Position numbers and translations under genes: made by a program
The notes under the pieces: generated by a model
Databases searched by the model: none
The model's input: only the letters and a program-made list of their open reading frames with translations
What the model was told of the DNA's origin: nothing
In this document: piece after piece, positions 10,268 through 21,276 of the stretch
How the letters are laid out: each line of letters starts with the position of its first letter
Numbering within the stretch: the first letter of the stretch is position 1
Source: Paramoeba atlantica
Lineage: Eukaryota; Discosea
Assembly: GCA_977017575.1 (NCBI GenBank)
Contig: CDRNVI010000140.1
Span: 186,001 to 250,000 of the forward strand
Direction of reading: 5' to 3'
Length of the DNA stretch: 64,000 nt

Positions 10268-10821
10268 GAGAGCTTTAGAGTTGACCAAACCCTGAAATTT
10301 CCTCTCTCTCTCTCTTGGAGGTGGACAGAAAAAATTCCTTCAAACAAATCTTTATAAAAATTGAAAACAATTCCGAACCACCCCGATTTTAGATGAAATG
10401 GAGCAACCTTTGTCGCAAACAGAGAAGATTTGAAGAGATAAGATTTTTGTGCAAAGAGATTTGAACATTTTGAAATTCATTCTCCATTTCCTTGTTGAAA
10501 TGAGACAAAGAGAGAAAAACCAAAGTTCAGGACCAGGAACTCAGAACCTCAGGAGCTCAGGAGCTCGGGCACCACCAAAGAACATTTGTCTTGTTTCCAC
10601 TCTCTTGAAACTGGCCGGAAGAAACCGGTTTCCTTTGTCTCTTTCCTTTATCTTTCGGAGTCTTCTATTTGCCAAACATCAACACCTTCTTTTTTCTTCC
10701 AATTCGATGAGTTGAATTTCAGAAAAAATTCAATGAAAAAAAGATTCAATGAAGCGTTTTCTTGGTCGTGTTTGGTTTGGGAAAGAAAGGTTTAACACCG
10801 CAGTTGGTTGACGATTTAATT

Positions 10822-11304
10822 ATGGATGATGAGGAACAATATGAACTGAGGATCTTGGTGAACTCCAATGATCGTCGTGTTGATGATTTGTTGATTTCAT
10901 CTCTGAACAGCAAAACAAAAAGAATTCTCTTTGTAGAAAGGGAAACAAGTTTGGGAGGTTCCTTTGATGGACTTCTCTTTCTCAAGAATGACTGGGTCTC
11001 CGATTATGGAGATTTCGATAAAAAAGAGCAAGAGAAAGATTTGAATGAATTTGGAAGTTGTGTGGAAGACGCTGGTGGGCTCGAAAACAAACTGGTTGTC
11101 CTCTGGGGCGAAAGTCAATATGAAAAATTCTTTTTCGAAAAACGATTGAAAAATGTGAGCGGGTGTGCATGGAGTTGGGTTTTCGACAGAGAAGTATTTC
11201 TTCGTTGGGGGAGAAAATCTCTTGAAACAGAAAAAAAGGTCATCGACTTTTTTGAACAATCGATCTCCTATGATATTAAACCTGCGAAATCTGAGAAAGA
11301 ATGA
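10822..11304 (+). CDS. KPAK-tail family protein, 160 aa
   Basis: Single exon from the ATG at 10822 (MDDEEQYELRILVNSND) to TGA at 11302-11304, ending SYDIKPAKSEKE. It is a divergent branch of the family: the first strand is ELRILVNS rather than KPKILVIG, but the later pattern is shared (ILFVERE, GLLFLKNDW, FGSCVEDAGGLENKLVVLWG, KRLKNVSGCAWSWVFD, IDFFEQ, tail). It keeps the reading frame that the upstream tandem copy has lost. No recognised family and no catalytic residues; role unknown. Confidence 0.8.
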   Translation: MDDEEQYELRILVNSNDRRVDDLLISSLNSKTKRILFVERETSLGGSFDGLLFLKNDWVSDYGDFDKKEQEKDLNEFGSCVEDAGGLENKLVVLWGESQYEKFFFEKRLKNVSGCAWSWVFDREVFLRWGRKSLETEKKVIDFFEQSISYDIKPAKSEKE

Positions 11305-11531
11305 GAAAGATTGCTTTCAAAATAAAACAATTCTGTTGAAATAAATTTTTTAAAGGAAAATCTGCACCTTTTCGAATAATGCCAAACAAGTTGATTTTAG
11401 ATTTAGGGGTTCAGAACCTTAGCAGCAAAGAGAAAAGATTCAAAAATTATTTATTTTTTCCTTCTTTGAATTTTAATATGATTCTCTATGTTACCCTCCT
11501 ACTCTCTCTCCAAGAACAACAGCAATTCTGT
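11305..11531. other. Convergent 3' spacer
   Basis: Short AT-rich spacer between the convergent ends of the KPAK-tail gene (plus strand) and the second ankyrin gene (minus strand). Nothing else is seen in it. Confidence 0.5.
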
Positions 11532-13329
11532 TTAATTTTCTTTCTTTACTCGAACTGGTTTTACCGTTCGTCCCTGCAACCAAATAATTATTATTCAACA
11601 AAAAAAAGAAAAAAAAATTGAAAATCAAAAAATGAAAGAAAAAAAAAGAGAATGTCAAAAAAAAAAAAAAACCTTTAATTGTATGATAAGTTCAACAATG
11701 TTCGGATCTTTTGTAACATCAAGCGCTGTTTTACCAGCCGAACACAAAAAAAAAAGAAAAGAAAGTTTCTTAAGATAAAAACTTTATCTTCGAAAACTTT
11801 ATCTTGAAGACTAACGTTGGATCCACGTTCAACAAGAATCTTCACTATTTCTTCAAAACCTTTCTCAGCAGCATAGTGAAGAGCGGTCCATCCATACTTT
11901 AACAAAAAGAAATTGTGAAAAAAACATAACAAAATAAATATCACACAACACAACCATTCACAATCAACACATGAAACAACAAACAATGAACCACAACAAC
12001 AAACAAAAAACGAGAAAAAAAAATCTAAAATGAGACAAGCCAACAAATCAAAAAAAAAATATGAAATCAAAAGAAAATCAAAACGTCATTTTGAAGATCA
12101 ACATTGGACCCACGTTCAACAAGAATCCTCACAACTTCTTCAAAACCTTTGGAAGCAGCTAAGTGAAGAGGAGTCCATCCACACTTTAACAAAAAGAAAT
12201 GGTTAAAAAAAGAACTCAGATAAAAACAAAAGAAAATAAAATAAAATAAAATGAAAATCAAACTTTATCTTGAAGATCAACATTGGATCCATGTTCAATC
12301 AGAACTTTCACAATTTCTCCAAACCCTTTGAAAGCAGCTTTGTGAAGGGGCATCCATCCATCCTGAACAAAAAGAAGTTGTTTTAAAAAAGAACAAAACA
12401 AAACAAATCAAAAAAAATGAAAATCAAAACATTGGTTTGAAGATGAACATCGGATCCATATTCAAGAAGAATCTTCACAATTTCTTCAAAACGGAAGTGA
12501 GCAGCTACGTGAAGAGCGGTCAAGCCATACTTAACAAAAAGAAGAAAATGAGAAAAACAAAGAAAAAAGGAAAATCAAAAAAAAAATGAAAATCAAAACA
12601 TTGGTTTGAAGATGAACATTGGATCCAGATTCAAGAAGAATCTTCACAATTTCTTCAAAATCTTTCTCAACAGCTTTGAGAAGAGCGTTCTCTCCAAACT
12701 TAACAAAAAGAAGTTGTCAAAAGAAACAAAAAAATATCGTCACAAACACATCAAGAATAACGTGAAACAACCAACAAATCAACAAATAAAAATGAGAAAA
12801 ACAAAATGAAAAAATGAAAATCAAAACTTTGTTTTGAAGATGAACATTGGCTCCATGTTCAATAAGAATTTTCACAACTTCTACAAAACCTTTCTCAGCA
12901 GCTTTGTGAAGAGCGGTCCATCCATTTTTTAACAAAAAGAAATTGTTAAAAAAAAAAGAACAAAAACAAAATAAATATCACAACACAACCATTCACAATC
13001 AACATGACCACAACACAAATAAACCCTCACAAAAGAAATTTTGTTAAAAAACAAAAAAAAAAACAAGAGAGAAAAGGAAGGAAGGAAGGGAAGAACAAAA
13101 AGAAAAAGAAAAGAGGGAAAAAGAGAGAGAAAATTTTTTTTTGAATTAATTTAATTCAAAAATGATTTTGAAAAAAAAAAACCTCGTCTTGGAATTGAAA
13201 GTTGAGATCGAGTTTGAATTGTTTGTTTTCTTTTCCAAGAAGAAGAGCTTTGACAAGTTCTTCATCTCCATTCTCAACACCTTCAAAAAGGTTCTCTGTT
13301 TCTTTGTTTGGAGTTTCTTCTTCTGCCAT
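11532..13329 (-). CDS. Ankyrin-repeat protein, paralogue with two damaged splice sites
   Basis: Exons in transcript order: 13183-13329, 12828-12926, 12600-12698, 12431-12529, 12264-12362, 12085-12183, 11798-11896, 11673-11738, 11532-11573; 282 aa if all are used. Exon 1 gives MAEEETPNKE, nearly the same N-terminus as the 952-2563 gene; six 99-nt phase-0 exons encode six ankyrin repeats; a half-repeat and an exon encoding GRTVKPVRVKKEN complete it. Here the tail is KPV rather than KPA. Two 3' splice sites lack AG: the exon at 12926 is preceded by GTTAAAA and the exon at 11738 by TGTTCG. Both exons are multiples of three, so skipping would keep the frame. Exon 11798-11896 has a duplicated donor (GATAAAGTTTT twice), allowing a five-residue extension. 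Probably functional through skipping, or in early decay. Confidence 0.8.
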
Positions 13330-13914
13330 CTTCTTTCTTTTTTGTGACAAGGGAAGAGAAGAGAAGAGAAGAGAAGAGAAGAGCGAGAGGAGAGATAAAA
13401 ATGTTGGTTTTTTCTGTTGGGGTTTGAGGAAAGTGTGAAACTCTTTGAAAGTGGGAGGGGGAACAGACTTGCTCAAGCAAAGGAAGGAAAAGAGAAAGAA
13501 AGAAGAGAAAGAAAGAAGAGAAAGAGAAAGGAGAAAGACTCGTTTCAAATAAAACGAAAAGGAACAGTTCTGATGATGACGATTTACAAGATGAGGGGCA
13601 ATAAAACAGAGGAGCAATAAAACAAAACCGCCAAAGTTTGTAGGGAGTAGATTACGTCAGCAATCCTGCTTTTTTTGAAAGCCGTTGGCCAGAGAAAAAA
13701 GAGAAAAAAAGAAAAGAAAGAAAAGAAGAAAAGAAAGAAGAAAAAGAAGAAAAGAAAGAAGAAAAGAAGAAAAGAAAGAAGAAAAGAAGAAAAGAAAGAA
13801 GAAAAAGAAGGAATGCAAAAAAGGATCAGGCTCATTCTCCTTTCGAAAATTTTTTAACTTGGATACAGGTCACAAGATTTTTGATCCATTTTCTGTGTTT
13901 TGTTGTCTGCCAAG
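13330..13914. other. Upstream region with purine tract
   Basis: This is the upstream region of both the minus-strand ankyrin gene and the plus-strand LRR gene. About 13689-13811 is an almost pure A/G tract of GAAGAAAAGAAA-type units on the plus strand. Such homopurine tracts can adopt triplex structures (established for mirror-repeat purine DNA). No gene is supported; the long Lys/Arg readings across it are low-complexity artefacts. Confidence 0.55.
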
Positions 13915-15347
13915 ATGGACGTTTGTTTCTCTTTCCTTCTTTTTCTTTTTCTTGTTTTTTTGTTTTCTTTCGTTTGCAATTCTTTGATCCCCTTTCCCTC
14001 TGTTTTTTTTGAGAGAACTATGTTTGCACCTATGGCGTTTACGTTTTGCACCTCCAAAAGTTTTTTTTTCTTCATTTTTTTTGCCACCAAAAAAAGTTTG
14101 CTTTGTTTGGTGGACACACCTCACGGAGAAGAGAGAAGACTTTTTTTTTTCTTTTCCTGAAAAGAGTTTGTTTTTTCTCTTCTTCGTGTTGTCAATGTTT
14201 TTAGCTTCTTTTTCAATTGACTGTTTGGGTTTTGAGGAAGGGGGTGAATCTTTTGAAAGGGAAAGCATAGAGGTGCAAATGAAAAACCCAAAACATTGAT
14301 AGGTGCAAACGTAAACGTGATAGGTGCAAACATAGTTCTCTCTTTTTTATTATCCTTTTTATCTTCCCAATCCTTCTCCTTCCTCGCTTCTCTTTCTCTC
14401 CTCTCAACAAAAAAACAACAGAATGATGAATTAATAAGAAAGATTGAAAGAGATGATCCTGAATTGGAGGAGGCTGATTTCCGTTTTAAACTGTTGGACA
14501 ATGATGGATGTCAACGTATCGCAAAGGTTTCCTCTCTCTCCCTTTTCTCTCTCTCTTTTCTCTCCCCAAAAGTGCTCTTTTTTAAAAGATCTGATTTGTT
14601 GGAATTGGTGTAGGCACTTGAGACAAATACACATCTGAGGAACTTGGTTTTGGCAAGTAATAAAATTGGAAATGGTATTTTTTTTTCTTTTTTTTTTCAT
14701 TATCTTTCTTTAATCAAAATTTAATTTTACTTTTTTGTTCAATTTATTCTTCGATTTATTTATTCTTTCTTTCTCTCTTCCTTTCTCTTCTTTCTCTTCT
14801 TTCCCTTCTCTTTTCTCTTCTTTGTAGATGGTTGCAAATATTTAGGAGAGGCACTCATAACAAATTATGCTTTGAAATCACTTGATCTTGCTTTTAACCC
14901 CAGTATTACCAATAAAGTCTCTTTTCTTTTCTTTCTTTCCCTTTTCCTTTCCTTCCCTTCCCTTCCCTTTTTTTATCTTTTAATCCCAATATTACCGATT
15001 AAATTTCTTTTCTTCCTCCTCTTTCTGCCCTCCTCTCTTTCCTTTTCCTTCTTTTTAATCAATATTTTCTTTGCAGGGAGCAACTTTTCTGTTAAATGCT
15101 CTGGATAAAAATTTCACACTCACTCAACTTGTTTTATTATTTAACAACCAAATAACTTCTGTATGTTTTTTTGTATCTTTCCTCTTTCCTCTTTTCTCTT
15201 TCTTCTCTTTCTCATTTATATCTTTTAATGCCACTCCTTCTACTACTAATCTTTTCAAATGAATAGAGAGTAACAAAACAAATCAAAACATGTTTAGATC
15301 GAAATCAAGATGCTTTCTCTCCAGATATTAAACCTGCCAAAAGATGA
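13915..15347 (+). CDS. LRR protein ending in a KPAK tail
   Basis: Six exons: 13915-13920 (microexon ATG GAC), 14422-14526, 14614-14674, 14828-14916, 15077-15160, 15267-15347; 141 aa. Exon sizes 1-5 equal those of the LRR-kinase gene at 5633 and the sequences are nearly identical (ELIRKIERDD, LKSLDLAFNPSITN, GATFLLNALDKNFT). The last exon follows the paralogue for VTKQIKTCLDRN-DA and then, instead of continuing into the linker, coiled coil and kinase, ends SPDIKPAKR. The final 20 nt (TTAAACCTGCCAAAAGATGA) are identical to the end of the SPRY gene. Intron 1 contains a 332-bp inverted-repeat element absent from the paralogue. Probably a soluble LRR module carrying a tag instead of a kinase (inference). 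Confidence 0.85.
14011..14342. mobile_element. MITE-like element in intron 1
   Basis: A 332-bp insertion relative to the same intron of the paralogue at 5639-5816. It is bounded by imperfect terminal inverted repeats of about 42 bp: GAGAGAACTATGTTTGCACC at the left end and its reverse complement at the right end, continuing through the ACGTTT and TGCACCT blocks. It contains no transposase reading frame. The flanks are pyrimidine runs, so a target-site duplication cannot be defined with confidence. Confidence 0.7.
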
Positions 15348-15587
15348 TCACCGATGGTTTTTCAACTTTTATAAACAGTCGGAAAATCCTTTTGTTTCAG
15401 AGTTTTCTGAGTTTCTTTCTTGTTTTGAAGCAAGGTAAATTTGAGAGAAATCTGAGTAGCTTTATAACGGTTGAATCTGAGTCGAAATCAACTTGAAATC
15501 AACAATCAACATCAACAAAAAGACCGACACCTTTGGTTTCAGTATTCCAGAGGCTTCCCTTCTCTCGCAATGATCTCACACCACCCC
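15348..15587. other. Convergent 3' spacer
   Basis: Short spacer between the LRR gene and the convergent GST gene. No further feature is seen. Confidence 0.5.
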
Positions 15588-16392
15588 TTAGAACGATTGA
15601 ACTCCACGTTCCTTCAGCCACCTCTGGAAGTTTGGTTGTGCAGCAACATTGTCACAAATTGCCTTGATTTTTGGGTGTTTTGCAAGGAGCTTGTTGGTTC
15701 GTTCCTTGGAGGTAAAAGGCTCCACGAAAAGTTTGCTGGTCTTGTCATCTGTTTGGTGCGCCTCAAGAGTTTCAGCATAAGCGTTGTAGATCACAAGATC
15801 AGCCAAAGAAAGCTTGTTTCCAACAGCAAAACCAGGCTCACCAGTCAACTGATTTTCCAAGCGACCTGTCCACCAAGGCAGGAAACGTTCACCTCTCTTG
15901 GACATATCAGCTTGCCCATCAATATCAGTCGCTCCTTGATCAAACCACTTATCAACATTCTCTTGTGGAGCTGGTTGGTGAACTGCGGGAAAAAGATGGA
16001 TGATTAGGATGAATGAAGAAGAGGAAAATGAAAAAAAAAAAAAAAAAAAAGACACAAGGAAAGAGTTTGCCAAATTCGGTGATGACCTCCTTAATGGTCT
16101 CAACAACAGCGAGAATTTGAGCAGCTTCCAAGTTGTTCTTTCCCAAAAAGCCGAGTTCAGCAGCAAAATAGTACCAGATACCAATGGATTGACCAATTTC
16201 AACACCACCAATATTAGCAACAGGAAGTCGACCATTGTTCGCTGCCAAGTTGACATGTTTAGGAATTGGACCAAAAGGGTATCGACCATCCTCATAATCA
16301 GCTGGTGGGAACTTGCCAGACAATGCAAGCATCACTCGGGTAACTTCCATCAAACCGCGTCCACTCCAGTAGTTCAAGGTAATGTTGGACAT
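15588..16392 (-). CDS. Sigma-like glutathione S-transferase
   Basis: Two exons (16056-16392 and 15588-15982) joined phase 1 across a short A/T-rich intron; 243 aa, slightly longer than the ~200-220 aa usual for the sigma class. The thioredoxin-like N-terminal domain shows LNYWSGRGLMEVTRVMLA, with the Tyr expected near residue 8, and GRLPVANIGGVEIGQSIGI with the cis-Pro and the Gln-Ser glutathione-binding pair. The C-terminal helical domain contains FAVGNKLSLADLVIYN, the family's N-capping box region. It should conjugate glutathione to electrophiles, or isomerise or reduce peroxides, in the cytosol. The start is the only ATG before the first strand. Confidence 0.92.
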
Positions 16393-17106
16393 GATGAATT
16401 TCGATTGAAACAATGGAAAAAAGTGAAGACAATTTTTGAAAAGGAAGAGGGAAGGAAGAGAAACAAAACAAAAACACCAGATTGTTCATAAAGGAATGTT
16501 TTTTATTCGTAGTACAAAATAGTTTCTTGGAATTTGGAGACAATGGCGATTTTTCTTCGAAATTGTTGCATCCCAAAAAGTCGAAAATTTTTACATCAAA
16601 TCAAACTATGAAATCAACAACAAGGTTCAAATTTCTCTTTTCAAATTTTCCATTTCGTGACAGTTCTTGACAGGATGGACGATAATGATTCTCAGCAAAT
16701 GATTGAGAAATGGCTCGTTTGAAGGCTCAAGTTTCCCTTCTTCAGAAACAAAGAGAAAAAGAAAACTCATGATAAAATTAAGAGCTCCCATGGAAAAAGT
16801 GAAGACAATTTTTGAAAAGGAAGAGGAAAGGAAGAGAATAGCAGCTCCCACACACTTTGATATCAAAATGCTGCCCTTGAATCCCACTCTCCTCTCTTCT
16901 AGAACCTTTTCCCTCAAATCTTTACCCTTGGCAATGGAATAAAAATTTTAAGAGAAAAAGTTTCCCTTCTCCAGAAGCTTGATAGAAAACAGAAACAAAG
17001 AGAAAAAGAGAAAACTCATGATAAAATTAAGAGTTCTAAATATTTTTTAAGAGCCCCAAATATTTTTTTGCTTTTTTTCGTTGTGTGGGGGTTTTGCTCT
17101 CTCTGG
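16393..17106. other. Intergenic with short direct repeats
   Basis: Two diverged copies of a GTGAAGACAATTTTTGAAAA block (about 16421 and 16799) and two copies of a block containing ACTCATGATAAAATTAAGAG (about 16766 and 17016) lie here. A minus-strand reading of ~96 residues (about 16627-16917) contains SNEPFLNHLLRIIIVHPV and looks somewhat protein-like, but I could not extend it into a convincing gene. Confidence 0.45.
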
Positions 17107-19083
17107 ATGAGCTTTCTTTCTTTCCTTTTTTTCTTGTTCTTCTTTCTCTCTTGTTCTCGATCTGATGATTTATGCTTTGAGTATACTCTTCAAAATGAAT
17201 GTACATCTGTTTTGGGGACTGTTTTAGTGGATCAAGAAGAACAACAAGACTTCTTTCTTGAGAATGTTTCGTTGACTGTTTCGAATGTTCGAATGTTTGG
17301 ATCTGATTGTCGGAGACAATTTTTGTCTTATTATTGTCAATTGATGTTTGGTGGTTTTGTTTGCGAATCTTCATCATCTGAAGAACAACTTTGTTTGGAA
17401 GAACAATATTGTTTTCAGGTTTCAGAGTCTTGTTCTGATGATTTTCTCCTGAATTGTTCTTCATCATCATCTTCACCAGCACCAACACCATCACCATTGA
17501 CATCATCTTGCCAAGAAGAAGTGATGACACAAATTGAAAAAGTTGTTCAACTCCCAATTGAAGTTCAAACTTGTTTAAACAATGCGAAAGAAGACATTGA
17601 GTGTTGTATCAAACCTTATGTTTTTGATGAGAATAATGAATGTGTTGTTGAGTGTCCTCAATATCTTTATGGTCAAGATTTGGAATATTGGATTGGCACC
17701 TCCGCCTTTGTTTTCTTTTGGATTTCTTTTCTTGTTTATATCATTGCCATAATTCCCTTTTACATGACTGAGAATTTCAGGTTATTTGATTTCTTTTTGT
17801 TGTTGTTGTTGTTTTGGATCCAATGAGAAAGAAAAAAGAATCAGATTGAAGAAAGAGAATGTTCATTTATTTGAAAAATTGTGATGAAAAAAATGGGAAA
17901 AAATAGATACCCATACAATGTTCTTTTTATCTTTTATGCCTTTTTTCTTCTTGCTTTCACACCTTATTTTTGGGGGATATTTGGAGGTACACAATTTTTA
18001 TTCTTTTTCTTGAAAAGGGGTTGGGATCTCTTTCTTTTCTTTTTCTTTGGTCTTAATTGGTTTTTTTAAAAGGAGGACCTGCGAAATTTGTATGTGGAAG
18101 TGAAACAAACTTTTGGAAAGCAATAGATCATTTCGGAAAGTCAACTCGATCCATCATCCAATATTCTTCGTGGGTTCTCTTCTCTACTTCTTCTGCTTGT
18201 TTATGGTCCCTTTTTGCATTCAATTTCCTCTGTAGTTCATTACGGTAAAAAATTGTCCTTTTTTCTTTTCTTTTTTATCCTCTTCAAAAAAAAATGATAT
18301 TTTTATTATTGATCACCTATTTTGTTTATTCTTGATTCATTTATTTCTTTTTCTCACTTAACAGCCCCTTTACTTCATACTTTGACAAGTTTATTGTACA
18401 ACCAGTCAATCCGACGCTTATTCGCTCTCTGATCTCTTTTTGTGTACTCTTTTCTGTTTCAATCTTTCTGGGATTTCTTCTCTTTGCTTTTTTGGGGAAT
18501 TATGATGCTTCAAAATTACTCTTTACTCCTTCGCCAGTGTATGCATTTCCAAATCCTATTGACAATATTTTTTTTGCTTTTCAATATCCATTCATTCTCT
18601 TTGGTGCAATTGGGACTCTCTTTTTTTTTATTGGAATTGGCTTCTTCCTAAGACGAGGGAGACAAATTTTATATTTTCAATGGTAAAAGAGACTCTTTTT
18701 GTTTTTGATCCAGATTTTTATTCTTTCTTTTTCTCATTTCAATTCTAAAAAGGAGGGCATTTTTCGCTGGGTGCTTTTGGTTGACAACATCATCAATTTT
18801 TTTGTTGGCGCTTCTTCTTCCTGGGCCTTCAGCTTCTAGTATTGTTGATTATTCAAAATGTGTTGCTTCTCACCCACAAATCAGCCCAACGTCATGTACA
18901 CAGAAACATGATTCACCAGATTTCTTTCTTTATGAAGACTTTCTGGTTGTGTCTTTGTTTATGTTGTTGCTTTTGGTTGCTTTTATGACAAATGAGCAAA
19001 TGGTTGGTTGGTGGAAAGATCTGATCTCCAAAAAGTGTTTTTCGAGGTATGAACAAATACCTGATCAGTACTCTCTGAATTGA
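17107..19083 (+). CDS. Frizzled/Smoothened-like seven-TM receptor
   Basis: Five exons: 17107-17780, 17907-17986, 18073-18244, 18365-18682, 18753-19083; 524 aa. A signal peptide (MSFLSFLFFLFFFLSCSRS) precedes a ~185-residue Cys-rich extracellular region with a Ser/Pro-rich linker (about residues 115-137). The last part, CCIKPYVFDENNECVVECP, resembles the linker before TM1 in the fsl proteins of social amoebae. Seven hydrophobic segments follow. TM1-TM2 contain YWIGTSAFVFFWISF and ENFRRYPYNVLFIFYAFF, with the class F signature R-Y-P. TM4-TM5 lie in exon 4 and TM6-TM7 in exon 5. The C-terminal tail is short (~25 residues) and I see no KTxxxW motif. The classical 10-Cys Frizzled domain is not evident. 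Predicted plasma-membrane receptor of unknown ligand. Acceptor choice at exon 3 is ambiguous by three bases. Confidence 0.8.
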
Positions 19084-19391
19084 TCTTTTCTTTGAAAACG
19101 AAATATTGTTGAATTTTGGAGAAAACAACAAATAATTATTTTCTCCATTCAAACAAATTGGTTGTAAGATAAAACAAATGGAAATTACCCCTATTTTAGA
19201 TTTAGCATTAAACTTGAGCCAGGTTATTTTTTTTTGGATTTAAGATTCTTTAACTGCTGATTTTGAAAAAAAAAAAATGAGAAGATTTTATCATAAAATC
19301 ACCAAAAAAATCAAAAAAAAAAAAAAAAATCAAAAAAAAAATCAAAAAAAAAAATCAAAAAAAAAATAATTTAAACAATTCTTCAATTATT
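19084..19391. other. Convergent spacer with A-tract repeats
   Basis: Contains repeated ATCAAAAAAAA units (about 19300-19365) between the convergent receptor and VPS26C genes. No gene seen. Confidence 0.5.
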
Positions 19392-21224
19392 TCAATTTCG
19401 AATCAAAACAATCGGCAAGTTCTCAGAAATCAAATGACCATCCGAAAGAACAACAACCAAATTCACTTCAAACTCAACTTTAAAAGTCTTATCAGAAACA
19501 GTTGGACAAGTAAACAGTCGTGGAAAAACCATAAAAATTGGAATCTTTGGTCCTCGAAGTACATCTCCATCTGCGATTTGGATATTTTGGATTTCCGTTG
19601 CTAAAAGAAAAAGAGAAAGAAAAATTAATGAAGGAGAAATTAAAAATTAAATCATTAAAAAAAAATGAAGCATCAAATTGTTACAATAATTTGATCTTAT
19701 TCTCGAAATTGAATACTCACTTCAAAAAGAATTCAATCGAACAAAAAAAAAAATTCTAACAAACGAAGAATAAAATGAGAATAAAAGAATAACAAAAAGA
19801 TAATAATAATAAGATGAAGGATGACAATAAACAAAGAAATCCTTTCGAAAACCCCTCAGTGCAACCACAAAGCGAAACAAACAAATGATAATAATAACAA
19901 TAATAATAACAATAATAATAAGAAGGAGAATAATAAATAATAAATAATAAATAATAAATAATAAATAATAAATAATAAATAATAATAATAAAAGAAAAAC
20001 CTTCTTTCGCAAATCCCTCAGCACAACCACAAGTCTCAACCCTCACCAATTGCAACTCAATCGATTTAATAATGGCAGTCGCTTCTACAACACAAATAAT
20101 AATAATAATAATCATAATAATAATAATCATAATAATAATAAGAATAATAAATAATAAATAATAAATAATAAATAATAAATAATAATAAAAAGAAAAATAA
20201 CAAAAGAAAAACCTTCTTTCGCAAATCCCTCAGCACAACCACAAGTCTCAACCCTGACCAATTGCAACTCAATCGATTTAATAATGGCAGTCGCTTCTTC
20301 AACACAAACTTCACCAGTCAATGGTTCAGAGATTAACATTTGTGCAGAATCGAGATGTCCATTGACTTTGAATTTTGGGATTTTGTCAATTGATGTTTTT
20401 CTTACGTTGCTTAAGGACTGGGGGGATTGGGTGGTTAGGTTTTTTGGAGAGGGAGAGAGAAGGGAAGAGAGAGAGAGGTGGAAGAGAGAAAAGGGAAAAG
20501 AGAGAGGATTTGAATATCTTTGCTCCTTTTTTTTTTTTCGGAATAAAGAAAGAAGAGAGAAAGAGAGAAAGAAGAAAAAGAAGAAAAAGAAAGAGAGAAA
20601 AAAGACAAAAGAAAAGAAAAGAGAAAAAAGGAAGACCCAAAAGAGAGAGAGAGAGAGAAAGGAGAGAGAAAGGAGAGAGAGAAAAAGAAAAAAAGAAAAA
20701 AAAAACCTCAGGAGTAATAGTAAATTCAATACGATTTTTCTTTGGAGGAGTAGGAGTAGTACACTCAACAACAAACTCCATCTTCTTTTGTAAATTTTTG
20801 GCCAAAAAAGTTCTCAATAAATCACATGTCAAACTGTATTGGATGTTTACGAATACGCCGTGGTATGTTTCGAATATTTTTGTTTGTGTTCCTGTTTGGT
20901 TTTTTTTTTTTTTTGTGAGAGGGGGGAAGAGAATGGGTTTGGGAAAAGAGAGATGAGAGAAGGGAAGAAGAGAAGAAAAAAAGAGGGAAAAAAGAAAGAG
21001 AGAAAAAGAGAGAAAAAGAGAGAAAAAGAGAGAAAAGAAAAAGAAAGAGAGAAAAAAGAAAAGAAAAAGAAAACCAGAAGGATTCAAAACAAATTCAAAA
21101 GGCAATTCAGTAATCCCTTTTGGAATTTTACCAGATTTGACAACTTCAAAAGTATTCTTGATCACATCAATTGGTTTTAAAGAATTGTAGAAAGCTTCAA
21201 ACATTCCCACACTGTTTTTTTATT

Positions 21225-21276
<52 letters not shown>

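Noticed and set aside
13675-13860. Long Lys/Arg-rich open frames across the purine tract
   Set aside because: They are pure GAAGAAAAGAAA repeats open in several frames, with no splice context or domain.
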